64,000 nt of DNA, taken from positions 102,769 through 166,768 of the forward strand of contig CALCQO010000012.1 in NCBI GenBank assembly GCA_937894675.1, given 5' to 3'. The stretch's first letter is position 1, and each line of letters begins with the position of its first letter. Made by a program: the position numbers and the translations under genes. This DNA comes from an uncultured Clostridia bacterium (GTDB lineage Bacteria; Bacillota; Clostridia; Christensenellales; Aristaeellaceae). This document shows, piece by piece, positions 33,185-42,393 of this stretch. Under the pieces are notes generated by a model. It was not told the origin of the DNA. It saw only the letters and a program-made list of their open reading frames with translations, and made no database searches.

Positions 33185-34519
33185 TCAGACTTCCTCGGGG
33201 ATATCCTGGTCGATGTCCGGGGCGATGGTCAGGCGCACCATCTCAATGCGGGTCTGGCTGGCTTTGGTAACGGTGAAGGTATAGCGGCCGTGGGTGACCT
33301 TTTCGCTTCCCCGGCCGGAGGGGATGTACCCCAACTGCTCGATGATCCACCCGGCGATGGTGTCGGCGTCCTCCGACTCGATCTCGATGTCCATCAGGCG
33401 GCTTAAGTCGCTCAGGGGCACGGAGCCCTTCATCACATACTCGTGGTCGCTGATTTTTTTGATATCGTCGTTGCTCTCCCCGTACTCGTCCACGATTTCG
33501 CCGACGATTTCACTCATCAGATCTTCCAGGGTGACGATGCCCTCCATGCCGCCAAACTCGTCCACGATGATGGCGATCTGGGTGCGGGAGTTGCGGAACT
33601 TAATCAGCAGTTCATCGGTGGTCAGCGTTTCGGGGATGAACAGGGGCGGGCGGGCCACGTCCTTGAGCGTCATCTTGCCGCTGCGCAGGGCTTCGCGCTT
33701 GAGGAGGATATCCTTTAAATGCAGCACGCCGATGATGTTGTCCTTATCGTCATCATACAGGGGGATACGGGAATGCTTCTGGCGCAGCAGCTTGTCCAGG
33801 TTGTCGCTGTGGCCGTCCTGGATGTCAATCATCACCGTGTCCACCCGGGGCACCATGATTTCGGTAACCAGGCGCGAATCCAGCGACAGCACGCCCCGCA
33901 TCATGTTGAACTCATCCATGTCGATGGCGCCGTCATTGCGGCTGGAGTTGAGCAGGGCTTTCATTTCACTGCGGGTCAGCTTTTCTTCCTTCTTGGTAAA
34001 ATCAATGGGGGTGATGCGCTTGAGCAGCCCGGTGGAGATGTTCAGCAACCAGATGAAGGGCTTGAACACCGTGCGCATGGCAAGGATAAACCCGGAGGAA
34101 ACCCGGGCGTAGGTTTCAGGTATCTGCAGGGCGACCTGCTTGGGGTAGAGTTCGCCCAGCACCAAAGTGATATAGGAAATCACCAGGGTGACGATGAAGG
34201 TGGCGATGGTTTCCGCACCAGCGCCCATGCCGAAAAGAGGCGCCAGCCTGCTGACAAACGCCTGGGAAGCGGAGGCGGAGTTGAAGAACCCGCCCAATGT
34301 GATACCCACCTGGATGGCTGACAGAAAGGAATCCGAATCCGCCAGCAGCCTTTGCACCCGGCGCGCCTTTTTGTCGCCCTTATCCGCCATTTCCTTGATT
34401 CTGGCAGGGTTCAGAGACACGAAGGCCATTTCGGCCCCCGCAAGAAATGCATTGAGCAATGTCAATACAAAAATCAGTACGATTGAGCCGAACAGGTTAC
34501 TACCGGCAGGGTCATCCAT
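33185..34519 (-). CDS. CNNM/CorC-HlyC family membrane protein
   Basis: 444 residues. The DUF21 membrane region (about 10-190, starting FGSIVLIFVLTLLNAFLAGA) is followed by a CBS pair (about 205-330, MVPRVDTVMI and GVLHLKDILL) and a C-terminal CorC_HlyC domain (about 345-430). Relatives are linked to Mg2+ or cobalt efflux; many are annotated as haemolysin C-like without haemolytic activity. I start at the ATG at 34519 because a consensus promoter occupies the sequence before it. GGAG lies rather far upstream (about 15 nt). Confidence 0.9.
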   Translation of the reverse strand: MDDPAGSNLFGSIVLIFVLTLLNAFLAGAEMAFVSLNPARIKEMADKGDKKARRVQRLLADSDSFLSAIQVGITLGGFFNSASASQAFVSRLAPLFGMGAGAETIATFIVTLVISYITLVLGELYPKQVALQIPETYARVSSGFILAMRTVFKPFIWLLNISTGLLKRITPIDFTKKEEKLTRSEMKALLNSSRNDGAIDMDEFNMMRGVLSLDSRLVTEIMVPRVDTVMIDIQDGHSDNLDKLLRQKHSRIPLYDDDKDNIIGVLHLKDILLKREALRSGKMTLKDVARPPLFIPETLTTDELLIKFRNSRTQIAIIVDEFGGMEGIVTLEDLMSEIVGEIVDEYGESNDDIKKISDHEYVMKGSVPLSDLSRLMDIEIESEDADTIAGWIIEQLGYIPSGRGSEKVTHGRYTFTVTKASQTRIEMVRLTIAPDIDQDIPEEV

Positions 34520-34556
34520 AAGGGGAAACCACACTCCTTCAAAAATGATATGGGTG

Positions 34557-34585
34557 ATTATAGCAATATTGAAAGAAATTAGCAA
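34557..34585 (-). promoter_or_regulatory. Sigma-A promoter of the CorC/HlyC gene
   Basis: Minus strand TTGCTA (34580-34585), 17-bp spacer, TATAAT (34557-34562), 38 bp before the chosen ATG. Confidence 0.75.
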
Positions 34586-34626
34586 CTCGGGGGAACAAGG
34601 CGCGCGTCATCATGCGGCTTTCCGCT

Positions 34627-36162
34627 TTATTTTCCCTGCTTTTTGAACACTTTTTGAAACAGCTGCCTGCTGTTTTTCAGGTAATAGCGAAAGGATGCCC
34701 GGTTGTCCGGCCAGGCCAGCGTCTGGGCGGCAAGGAACAAAGGAAGGGAGATGCAGCCGGCGAGGATGCCGACTGTAACGAAATCTTTCCAGGTGGTAAT
34801 GTCCGGAAAAATGGCGGAAAAAAGCAGCTGGGCGATGATAAACACCAGGAAGTTGATGGCGTGGATGGAATAGGTACGCTGTACCCCGCGGCGCAGCAGC
34901 TTTGTGTTGGCATAGAAAATGACATCGTTGACGCGGTACAGCTGGGAAATGATGGTGCCCGCCAGCACGCCGTAAATGCCCCAGATTGCTACGCCAATCA
35001 GGGAAATCACCAATTTAAGCCCTGTTTCAATCAGGGTCTGGGGCAAGGTGTTTTTAAAGTGCCCGGCATAGTTGATGGTCTGCTGCATGGGCTGGCGCAT
35101 GGCGGACAATAGCTCGATGCTGACAAACATCAGGACCAGCAGGCGGTCCGCGTACACCACGTCTTCCACCCCGCTGGTATACAGCCTGACAAAGGAATAG
35201 AGGGCAAAGAAGATTACCCCGTAGACGGAAAAAGCGAGGGCGCTGAACCAGGACTCAAACTGGTCGAAGCGGCGGATATATTTGGCCCTGTCCGTTTGAT
35301 AGGTTTGCCCCAGGATAAAATCCACGCTGTTCTGTATATTGAACAGCAGGTTGCCCAGCTGGGACATCACCAGTTTGTAGATGGAGTACACGCTGACCAC
35401 CTTCAGGCCGGAAACAACGCTCAGCAGCAGCACATCGGTGTTGTGGTACACCAGCGCGCCCAGCTGGTGCACCAGCATATAGTTTTTCTGGGAAATTGCC
35501 TCGTAATCAGGCTTGGCGTCCAGAGAAATCTGGGGATAATGCTTCTTCATGTACCGGTCGATATACCAAGCCTGCAGAAGCTGAATAACGCACTGGGCGA
35601 TGATGACGGGCAGCACATCCATGCCCTGGAGAATGAGGAACACCTTGGCCAGCCCAGCCAGTACGGAAATCAGCGTGGACAGCAGGGTAAGGATATAATT
35701 TTTTCCATCCGCCTTCAGCAGCAGGACAAACTTTGCCTGGATATAGAAGGACACAACCTGGGGCAGCCCCACCAGGAAGATAATCAGGCTGACGGTCGCG
35801 TGGGGCTGGTCGATGGCCACCACCAGCGGGTACAGGGCGGAAACGGCCACAAGGGTCAGCCCGTAGAGCAGGCTGGTTTTCTTATAATACGTGTTGGTGG
35901 CGGACAGGATGCCGTTGATTTTGCCCCAATCCTGCCGGGCGACAGGGCCGTACAATGCCTGCAGGGTAACGCCACCCACCCCGGCTTCAAAAATGGCCAG
36001 GTACACCAGGATCTGGTTGGCGGAGCTGAGCAGACCGTTGACTTCCGAGCCGAAGCTGGTGATAAACAGCCTGGGCAACAGAAAGCCGATGGCAATCATC
36101 ATCAACTGCCCAAAGGAGGCGCTGGCCAGGTTCAAAAGGCTCCGTTTCCGGTTTGTCATCAT
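34627..36162 (-). CDS. Polysaccharide flippase, Wzx/MATE-like
   Basis: 511 residues with 12-14 predicted membrane helices beginning LLNLASASFGQLMMIAIGFL. This is the MOP-superfamily layout of oligosaccharide flippases. The start is the first ATG of MMTNRKR with GCGGAG upstream; the open frame extends much further left but lacks coding character. It probably moves lipid-linked glycan units made by the neighbouring CDP-sugar enzymes and glycosyltransferases. Confidence 0.88.
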   Translation of the reverse strand: MMTNRKRSLLNLASASFGQLMMIAIGFLLPRLFITSFGSEVNGLLSSANQILVYLAIFEAGVGGVTLQALYGPVARQDWGKINGILSATNTYYKKTSLLYGLTLVAVSALYPLVVAIDQPHATVSLIIFLVGLPQVVSFYIQAKFVLLLKADGKNYILTLLSTLISVLAGLAKVFLILQGMDVLPVIIAQCVIQLLQAWYIDRYMKKHYPQISLDAKPDYEAISQKNYMLVHQLGALVYHNTDVLLLSVVSGLKVVSVYSIYKLVMSQLGNLLFNIQNSVDFILGQTYQTDRAKYIRRFDQFESWFSALAFSVYGVIFFALYSFVRLYTSGVEDVVYADRLLVLMFVSIELLSAMRQPMQQTINYAGHFKNTLPQTLIETGLKLVISLIGVAIWGIYGVLAGTIISQLYRVNDVIFYANTKLLRRGVQRTYSIHAINFLVFIIAQLLFSAIFPDITTWKDFVTVGILAGCISLPLFLAAQTLAWPDNRASFRYYLKNSRQLFQKVFKKQGK

Positions 36163-36429
36163 GTAACTCCGCGCCGCCTGGGACGGCGTCTTTCCATTGC
36201 TTTGCTGGCGGTGAAGGCTTTTCCGCGGGGGAATAAAAGAAAGCCTGCAGCACAGGGATAGAATAGAGCAAGGGCGGAGAATTTGCAACCGGAGATGGGG
36301 TCGGCAAGCCTGTCCATTCCGTTCGAGCGCCCCGCCCGCATTGACAAAGTCCCCGGTTTTGTTATACTTCAAAATGATATTGGGTACGCGGAAACCTGAG
36401 AATCCCGCAGGATTCAGGAAGAGGACGGC

Positions 36430-36987
36430 ATGATTTTCACAAAAACAACCATCGAGGGTGTGTACATCATCGATTTGGATATCAAAGGGGATGACCGGGG
36501 CTTTTTCGCCCGCACCTTCTGCAGGGAAGAGTTTCTGGCCCACGGCCTGGAGCCCCTGGTGGAGCAGTGCAACCTGTCCTTCAACCATAAAAAGGGCACG
36601 CTGCGGGGCATGCACATGCAGATTGCCCCCCACCCGGAAGCCAAGTATGTGCGCTGCATCAGGGGCGCCGTGTATGACATCGTGGTGGATATGCGCCCAG
36701 GCTCCCCCACCAGGTTTGCCCATGTGGGGGTGGAGCTGAGCGCCGACAACCGCCGGGGAATCTATATCCCCCCCTATTTTGCCCACGGCTACCAGACGCT
36801 GACCGACGACGCCGAGGTAGCCTACCAGGTCAGCGGCAGGTATGCCCCCCAGGCGGAACGGGGCCTGCGCTACGACGACCCGAAGCTGAACCTGTCCTGG
36901 CCGCTGGAAGTAAGCGTCATCAACGACAAGGATTTGAACTGGCCGCTGCTTGCAAACCGCAGTGAAGCGGACTTTGACCACATCTGA
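36430..36987 (+). CDS. RfbC-like deoxysugar 3,5-epimerase (cupin)
   Basis: 185 residues with the dTDP-4-dehydrorhamnose 3,5-epimerase fold: DIKGDDRGFFARTFCREEF, the catalytic-type His in TLRGMHMQ, VRCIRGAVYDIVVDMRPGSP, and the Tyr/His motif IPPYFAHGYQTL. It is next to genes for CDP-glucose processing, so its natural substrate may be a CDP-4-dehydro-6-deoxy sugar rather than the dTDP form. It starts 10 bp before the SAF-domain gene. Confidence 0.88.
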   Translation: MIFTKTTIEGVYIIDLDIKGDDRGFFARTFCREEFLAHGLEPLVEQCNLSFNHKKGTLRGMHMQIAPHPEAKYVRCIRGAVYDIVVDMRPGSPTRFAHVGVELSADNRRGIYIPPYFAHGYQTLTDDAEVAYQVSGRYAPQAERGLRYDDPKLNLSWPLEVSVINDKDLNWPLLANRSEADFDHI

Positions 36988-36997
36988 AGAGGAAGAT

Positions 36998-38287
36998 ATG
37001 CTGATTATCGACACAGCCCTGCAAAAACGCGAGAAAGAGAACAACCCTGTCAAGGTGGCGCTGATTGGTGCCGGTTTTATGGGACGGGGCCTTGTCAACC
37101 AGGTGGAGAACTCCACCCCCGGGATGCGCATGGTGGCCATCTGCAACCGCACCCCGGCCAACGCCCAGCGGGCGTACCGGGAGGCGGGGGTAGAGAATGC
37201 TGCCGCCGTGGAAACCGCCGCGGAGCTGGACAGGGTGGTCGCCGCCGGAGGATACGCCATCACCAGTGATTACCGGGTAGTCTGCGAGGCTGCCCAGGTG
37301 GACATCATCGTGGAAGCCACCGGCGCCGTGGAATACGGCGCCCATATCGTGCTGTACGCCATCAAGCAAAAGAAACACATGGTGCTGATGAACGCCGAGG
37401 TGGACGCCACCGTGGGGCCGCTGCTGGCCAAAAAGGCGGAGGAAGCCGGCATCGTGCTGACCGGGTGCGACGGCGACCAGCCTGGAGTGGAAATGAACCT
37501 GTACCGTTTTGTGAAGGGCCTGGGCCTAAAGCCCCTGGTGTGCGGCAACATCAAGGGATTGCAGGATGCCTACCGCAACCCCACCACCCAGGAAGGCTTC
37601 GCTAAGCGCTGGGGGCAGGACCCCGCCATGGTAACCAGCTTTGCCGACGGCACCAAGGTGTCCTTCGAGCAGGCGCTGGTAGCCAACGCCACGGGGATGA
37701 GCATCCACAAACGGGGCATGCTGGGCATGGACCATACCGGCCACCTGGACGAGCTGACGAAGGTGTACGATGTGCAGGAGCTTGAAAGGCTGGGCGGCGC
37801 GGTGGACTATGTGGTAGGCGCCAAGCCCGCCCCGGGGGTATTTGTCATGGCCACCCAGGACGACCCCAAGCAGCAGCATTACCTGAACTACTACAAATTG
37901 GGGGAGGGCCCGCTGTACAGCTTCTACACCCCCTACCACCTGTGCCATCTGGAGGTGCCCACCACCTGCGCCCGGGCGGTGCTCTTTGGCGACGCCGCCA
38001 TCAAACCCCTGGGCCCGCCCATGGTGGACGTGGTGGCGACAGCAAAAATCGATTTGAAAGCCGGCCAGGTGCTGGACGGGCTGGGCGGCTACCATACCTA
38101 CGGCCAGGCCGAGCGCGCCGACATCACCGCCCGGGAGAAACTGCTTCCCATGGGGGTGGCTGTGGGCTGCACACTGATCAGGGACATCCCCAAGGACCAG
38201 GTACTCACCTATGAGGATGTGATTCTTCCTGAGGGACGGCTGATCGACCAGCTGCGGGCGGAGCAAACCGCGTATTTCGGCCTCTGA
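36998..38287 (+). CDS. NAD(P)-binding oxidoreductase with SAF domain
   Basis: 429 residues. The Rossmann nucleotide-binding motif VALIGAGFMGRGL lies near residue 20, followed by a homoserine-dehydrogenase-like core (VEATGAVEYGAH, VDATVGPLLAKKAEE). A C-terminal SAF domain (about 360-420) is present, with LLPMGVAVGCTLIRDIPK. Such proteins occur in surface-polysaccharide clusters, with no settled reaction that I know of. The ATG at 36998 has AGAGGAAG upstream and is coupled to the epimerase gene. A terminator follows at 38325. Confidence 0.82.
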   Translation: MLIIDTALQKREKENNPVKVALIGAGFMGRGLVNQVENSTPGMRMVAICNRTPANAQRAYREAGVENAAAVETAAELDRVVAAGGYAITSDYRVVCEAAQVDIIVEATGAVEYGAHIVLYAIKQKKHMVLMNAEVDATVGPLLAKKAEEAGIVLTGCDGDQPGVEMNLYRFVKGLGLKPLVCGNIKGLQDAYRNPTTQEGFAKRWGQDPAMVTSFADGTKVSFEQALVANATGMSIHKRGMLGMDHTGHLDELTKVYDVQELERLGGAVDYVVGAKPAPGVFVMATQDDPKQQHYLNYYKLGEGPLYSFYTPYHLCHLEVPTTCARAVLFGDAAIKPLGPPMVDVVATAKIDLKAGQVLDGLGGYHTYGQAERADITAREKLLPMGVAVGCTLIRDIPKDQVLTYEDVILPEGRLIDQLRAEQTAYFGL

Positions 38288-38324
38288 GCATCTGAATCCA
38301 GGCTAATCGCATCACAACGTAACA

Positions 38325-38352
38325 AAGAAAGACCCCTTGGAGGGTCTTTCTT
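38325..38352. terminator. Bidirectional terminator between SAF oxidoreductase and rfbG
   Basis: AAGAAAGACCC/GGGTCTTTCTT, 11-bp stem, 6-nt loop. Confidence 0.85.
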
Positions 38353-38385
38353 GTTATCCATCATTCTCTTATACAGCCCGTAGGG

Positions 38386-39468
38386 TTATTCCCCGGCGGC
38401 TGCCGCTTGCCGCGCCCTTTGGTCAAGGAACAGGGTAATCTGCTCCTCCATGCACCCAAGGGCGTCGCCGCCGTCATTGCGGCATTTGGTCCATTCCACC
38501 GTTTTTTTGATAGCTGTCTCCAGGCTCCACACGGGGCGCCAGCCGAAGACGGACTTCAGCAAAGAGCAATCCAGCTTCAGGAAGGAGGCCTCGTGGGGGC
38601 CGCCGTCCCAGCGGTTGACCCAGGCGGCCTTTCCGCCCCAGGTTTTGCAGAACAAATCCACCAGGCGGCCGGTCTGGCTGCAGCCGTCTTCATCCGGGCC
38701 CACATTGTAGCAGCCCGCGTACTTGCCGTCCTCAAACTGTTTCCAGGCAATCAGCAGGTAGGCGTACAGGGGCTCCAGCACATGCTGGTAGGGGCGGGTG
38801 GAGAAGGGGTTGCGCACAACGATGTCCTCCTCCTTGATGGCGGCGCGCACGCTGTCGGGGATGATCCGGTCCTTGGCGAAGTCCCCGCCGCCAATCACAT
38901 TGCCCGCCCGGGCGGTGGAGATGGGGGTTTTGCCCTCGCCGAAGAAGCAGCGCTTGTAGCAGGCGGTGACCAGTTCCGAGCAGGACTTGCTGTTGGAATA
39001 GGGGTCGTACCCATCCAGCCGCTCATTTTCCCGGTAGCCCCAAGCCCATTCCCTGTTCTCGTACACCTTGTCGGTGGTCACATTCAGGAAGGACTGTACG
39101 CCCCCGTGCAGCCGGACGCACTCCAATAGGTTCAGGGTGCCCATCACATTGGTTTCATAGGTGCCCCGAGGGTCCTGATAGCTTTCCCGCACCAGGGGCT
39201 GGGCGGCCAGGTGGAACACAATCTGGGGGTCGCACCGCTCAAAAGCCGCCCGCAGGGCGTCCACGTCCCGGACGTCCCCGATGACGGAGTCCATCCCCTC
39301 CCCTACCCGGGCGATGTCGAACAGGGCCGGGTCGGTATTGGGCGCCAGGGCGCAGCCTGTTACCTTCGCCCCCGCCATTTTCAGCATGGTGCACAACCAG
39401 GAGCCCTTAAAGCCCGTATGGCCGGTGACAAACACCCGTTTGCCCCGGTAAAAATCCATCATGTCCAT
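38386..39468 (-). CDS. rfbG: CDP-glucose 4,6-dehydratase
   Basis: 360 residues, short-chain dehydrogenase fold. The NAD motif is VFVTGHTGFKGSWL, the catalytic pattern is TDKVYENREW followed by YDPYSNSKSCSE (Tyr/Lys), and the RfbG-specific NVIGGGDFAKDRIIPD is present. It converts CDP-glucose to CDP-4-dehydro-6-deoxyglucose. The start overlaps the rfbF stop (TAATG), so the two are translationally coupled. Confidence 0.94.
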   Translation of the reverse strand: MDMMDFYRGKRVFVTGHTGFKGSWLCTMLKMAGAKVTGCALAPNTDPALFDIARVGEGMDSVIGDVRDVDALRAAFERCDPQIVFHLAAQPLVRESYQDPRGTYETNVMGTLNLLECVRLHGGVQSFLNVTTDKVYENREWAWGYRENERLDGYDPYSNSKSCSELVTACYKRCFFGEGKTPISTARAGNVIGGGDFAKDRIIPDSVRAAIKEEDIVVRNPFSTRPYQHVLEPLYAYLLIAWKQFEDGKYAGCYNVGPDEDGCSQTGRLVDLFCKTWGGKAAWVNRWDGGPHEASFLKLDCSLLKSVFGWRPVWSLETAIKKTVEWTKCRNDGGDALGCMEEQITLFLDQRARQAAAAGE

Positions 39469-40241
39469 TACCACACCTTCCAGGGGGCGTTGCCGCTCTT
39501 GAGCAGGGATTCCAGCAGCTCCTTGTCCCGCAAGGTATCCATGCACTGCCAGAAGCCGTGGTGCGGATACGCTACCAGCTGTCCCTGGGTGGCCAGGGTA
39601 TTCAGGGGGCCTTTTTCCAGAATCGTGGTGTCATCCGTCAGATAGTCCATGATGCCCTGCTCAAACACCATGAAGCCGCCGTTGACCCAGCCTCCGTCTT
39701 CCTTGTTCTTTTCCTTGAATTGGCTGATCTGCTGGCTGTCCTCAACCACCAGGGTGCCAAAGCGGCTGCCGGGCTGGATGGCCGTGAGGGTGGCGATTTT
39801 CTTCTGGCTGCGGTGGAAGTCGATCAGGGCGTTGATGTCCACGTCCGACACCCCGTCGCCGTAGGTCAGCATGAAGGGCTCGCCCTGCAGGTACTCCCGC
39901 ACCCGCTTGACGCGCCCGCCCGTCATGGTGTTCAGCCCCGTGTCCACCAGCGTTACCTTCCAGGGCTCGGAGTTGTTGTTGTGCACCGTCATCTCATTTC
40001 TGGAGGTGAAATCGAAGGTGACATCCGAGGTGTGCAGGTAGTAGTCGGCGAAGAACTCCTTGATGACATACTGTTTGTAGCCGCAGCAGATGATGAAATC
40101 GTTGTGCCCGAAGGAGGAGTAGTATTTCATGATGTGCCACAGGATGGGCATGCCGCCCAGCTCAATCATGGGTTTGGGGATCAGATGGCTCTGCTCGCTG
40201 ATGCGGGTACCAAAGCCGCCTGCCAGGATGATGGTTTTCAT
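39468..40241 (-). CDS. rfbF: Glucose-1-phosphate cytidylyltransferase
   Basis: 257 residues. The nucleotidyltransferase signature is LAGGFGTRISEQSHLIPKPM at the N-terminus, followed by MLTYGDGVSDVD (metal-binding Asp) and EKGPLNTLATQGQL. It makes CDP-glucose from CTP and glucose-1-phosphate for RfbG. AAAGGAGC precedes the ATG at 40241. It follows three glycosyltransferase genes on the same strand. Confidence 0.95.
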   Translation of the reverse strand: MKTIILAGGFGTRISEQSHLIPKPMIELGGMPILWHIMKYYSSFGHNDFIICCGYKQYVIKEFFADYYLHTSDVTFDFTSRNEMTVHNNNSEPWKVTLVDTGLNTMTGGRVKRVREYLQGEPFMLTYGDGVSDVDINALIDFHRSQKKIATLTAIQPGSRFGTLVVEDSQQISQFKEKNKEDGGWVNGGFMVFEQGIMDYLTDDTTILEKGPLNTLATQGQLVAYPHHGFWQCMDTLRDKELLESLLKSGNAPWKVW

Positions 40242-40263
40242 GCTTGCTCCTTTCGTTGTGCCC

Positions 40264-41334
40264 TCAGCCAAAGAAAAGGCTGAGATAGTTCCTGGTGTGC
40301 CAGTACCCCTGGGTAAGCAGGCGGTACAGGCGTTTTCTTACGGGGCGCTCCGCCATGCGGGCGGGGGTAAAGAAATCTTCCACCTGTTTGCCGGAATAGT
40401 CTGAATACGCCTCGTGGTAGATGGCCTGGTTCTGCTCGTTTTCAAACAGCCTGCGCATCAGCTTGCCCATCCTGGTGCTGCGGGCGGCGTAATTCACAAA
40501 ATCCACCCGGTCGCTGACAAAGGCCCGCTTTGTTTTCTCCGACAGGGACTCGTTGACAAACACCCGGTAGTATCCCATGCGCTCCATGGTGCGGTACAGC
40601 TTGTACTGTCCGCTGAAGCGGTAGAGGAAAAACCAGTCGAAGGAGGGGTGGAACTGGGGGTTGAAGCCGCCGGAAGCAAGCAGGGCGTCCCGGCGGAAGG
40701 CGCTGCCGCAGGTGGGGGCGCCGTACACATTGCCGATTTTGATGTGGCTGTCCACCCTGCGCAGGCGCAGCAGGCGCCCGGGGCTAAGCCGGTCGTACAA
40801 GTGGGACAGGCGGGAGCGGGCCTTGCCCGCCGCCTCCTCTAGGGTGCCGCCTTCCTTTAACTCGTAGGACAAAGCCATTAGGCCGTCCGCGCCCTTTTTG
40901 CAGGCAAGCAGCCGCTGGAAACGCTTGATATAATCAGGCAGCAGGATGTCGTCATCATGCAGGTAGGCCACCCACTGCCCCCGAGCCAGTTGGGCGCAGC
41001 GGTTCCAGTTGCCGGCGATGCCCAGGTTTTCCCCGTTGCGGTAATAGAAAAGATGGGGGACGCCGTAGCTTTCCATCATCTGCTGGGTGGGGGAGGGAGT
41101 CCCCTCCGGTGGCTCGTTGTCCACCACCACCACCTCGTAGGGGATGCCGGCGTCCTGCTGGTTCAGGGCGCTGTCCAAAGCAATCTTTAAAAAATCCGGC
41201 CGCCGGAAGGTGGGAATCACGATGGACAGAAAGGGCGCGAGGCACTTAGCGGGGTCGCCCTTGATCAATAGGGATTGCACCCCGTCATAGACGGCGAAAT
41301 TGTCGGTATACATCATGTAGTCGGTCTGCTGCAT
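40264..41334 (-). CDS. Family 2 glycosyltransferase
   Basis: 356 residues, GT-A fold: FLSIVIPTFRRPDFLKIALD near residue 38, VVVDNEPPEG, then HDDDILLPDYI as the DXD-type metal site. A C-terminal region of about 110 residues has basic and aromatic character. It lies 23 bp before rfbF. The acceptor and donor are unknown. Confidence 0.88.
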   Translation of the reverse strand: MQQTDYMMYTDNFAVYDGVQSLLIKGDPAKCLAPFLSIVIPTFRRPDFLKIALDSALNQQDAGIPYEVVVVDNEPPEGTPSPTQQMMESYGVPHLFYYRNGENLGIAGNWNRCAQLARGQWVAYLHDDDILLPDYIKRFQRLLACKKGADGLMALSYELKEGGTLEEAAGKARSRLSHLYDRLSPGRLLRLRRVDSHIKIGNVYGAPTCGSAFRRDALLASGGFNPQFHPSFDWFFLYRFSGQYKLYRTMERMGYYRVFVNESLSEKTKRAFVSDRVDFVNYAARSTRMGKLMRRLFENEQNQAIYHEAYSDYSGKQVEDFFTPARMAERPVRKRLYRLLTQGYWHTRNYLSLFFG

Positions 41335-41382
41335 TGCTGTGCCTTTCCGCGCCATGGATGGCGGTGGTTAGTCTGCTTTCGC

Positions 41383-42393
41383 CTAGCGGCGCAGGAAGCG
41401 CTCTAAAAATTTCCAGGTATAATAGGGGCTGCGGGCGTTGAGCCACAGCCGCACTTTCAGCAGGGGAGAAAGCTTTTCCTTCATCAGGCGGCTGGCTGCC
41501 TGCCGGTACTGGGCGAGCAGCTGGCGGTAGCGCTGCTGGTAGGCGGGGCTCTTTACATCCAGACGGGTATAGCTGTTGGCCAGCACATGCAGCCCCACGG
41601 CGCAGGCGTGGTAGGCGCCCGAAGGGGGCATGCCGTTGTCCAGCAGGGTCCGGGCCCGCTCGAACTGGGCTTGCGCCCCGTCCAGGCGGCGCAGAGAGTA
41701 GGCGCTGCCGGTGATGCTGTCCGAGCGCTGAAAATAATAGTACAGGGCGTCGGAGATGCAGGCCACCTTGTCGCAGCCCAGCAGTACATGGTGGATGACA
41801 AACTCGTCCTCGTGCAGCTTGCCCAGGGGGAAGCGCAGGGTGCGGAACAGCTCCTTCCGGTAGAGCTTGGTGCAGGCCACGACCCAGTACCAGTTGCCGT
41901 CCTCCTCCAGCTTTTGAAGGATGTTGGCTTTCCCCTCCAGCACCTCGTCCCTGATGGCCTGGACGCCCTGGCGGTCCATAGCACCCTTTTCGTCAACCAG
42001 CGCATAGTTGCACACGCTCATCTGGGCGTTGCTGCTTGAAAGAGCCTGGTAGAGCCGGGCCATCATCTCCGGGTGGATGGTGTCATCGCTGTCGATAAAG
42101 GCGAGGAGGTCACCCCTGGCCGCGTCCAGCCCCGCGTTGCGGGCGGCGGACAGGCCGCCGTTTTCCTGGTGAATCACCCGCACCCGGCTGTCCCTGGCGG
42201 CAAAGGCGTCGCAGAGGGCGGCGCTATCGTCGGTGGAGCCGTCGTTGACCAATATCACTTCCAGGGGACTGTAAGTCTGGTTTAATATGCTGTCCACGCA
42301 GGCGGGCAAAAATGCCTGGGTGTTGTACACCGGCACCAATACGCTGATCAGGGGCGCCTTATCCGCTGTGTTTGCCGTGCTTTGTTTTTCCAT
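41383..42393 (-). CDS. Family 2 glycosyltransferase
   Basis: 336 residues: ISVLVPVYNTQAFLPACVDS, VNDGSTDDSAALC, NGGLSAARNAGLDAARGD and FIDSDDTIHPEMM as the donor and metal site. The start overlaps the previous gene's stop by one base (TGATG). It probably extends the same glycan repeat unit as its neighbours. Confidence 0.9.
   Translation of the reverse strand: MEKQSTANTADKAPLISVLVPVYNTQAFLPACVDSILNQTYSPLEVILVNDGSTDDSAALCDAFAARDSRVRVIHQENGGLSAARNAGLDAARGDLLAFIDSDDTIHPEMMARLYQALSSSNAQMSVCNYALVDEKGAMDRQGVQAIRDEVLEGKANILQKLEEDGNWYWVVACTKLYRKELFRTLRFPLGKLHEDEFVIHHVLLGCDKVACISDALYYYFQRSDSITGSAYSLRRLDGAQAQFERARTLLDNGMPPSGAYHACAVGLHVLANSYTRLDVKSPAYQQRYRQLLAQYRQAASRLMKEKLSPLLKVRLWLNARSPYYTWKFLERFLRR

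Noticed and set aside
36163..37263. Long N-terminal extension of the flippase frame on the minus strand
   Set aside because: It lies opposite the epimerase and SAF-oxidoreductase genes and has no coding features; the ATG with a binding site at 36162 is the start.
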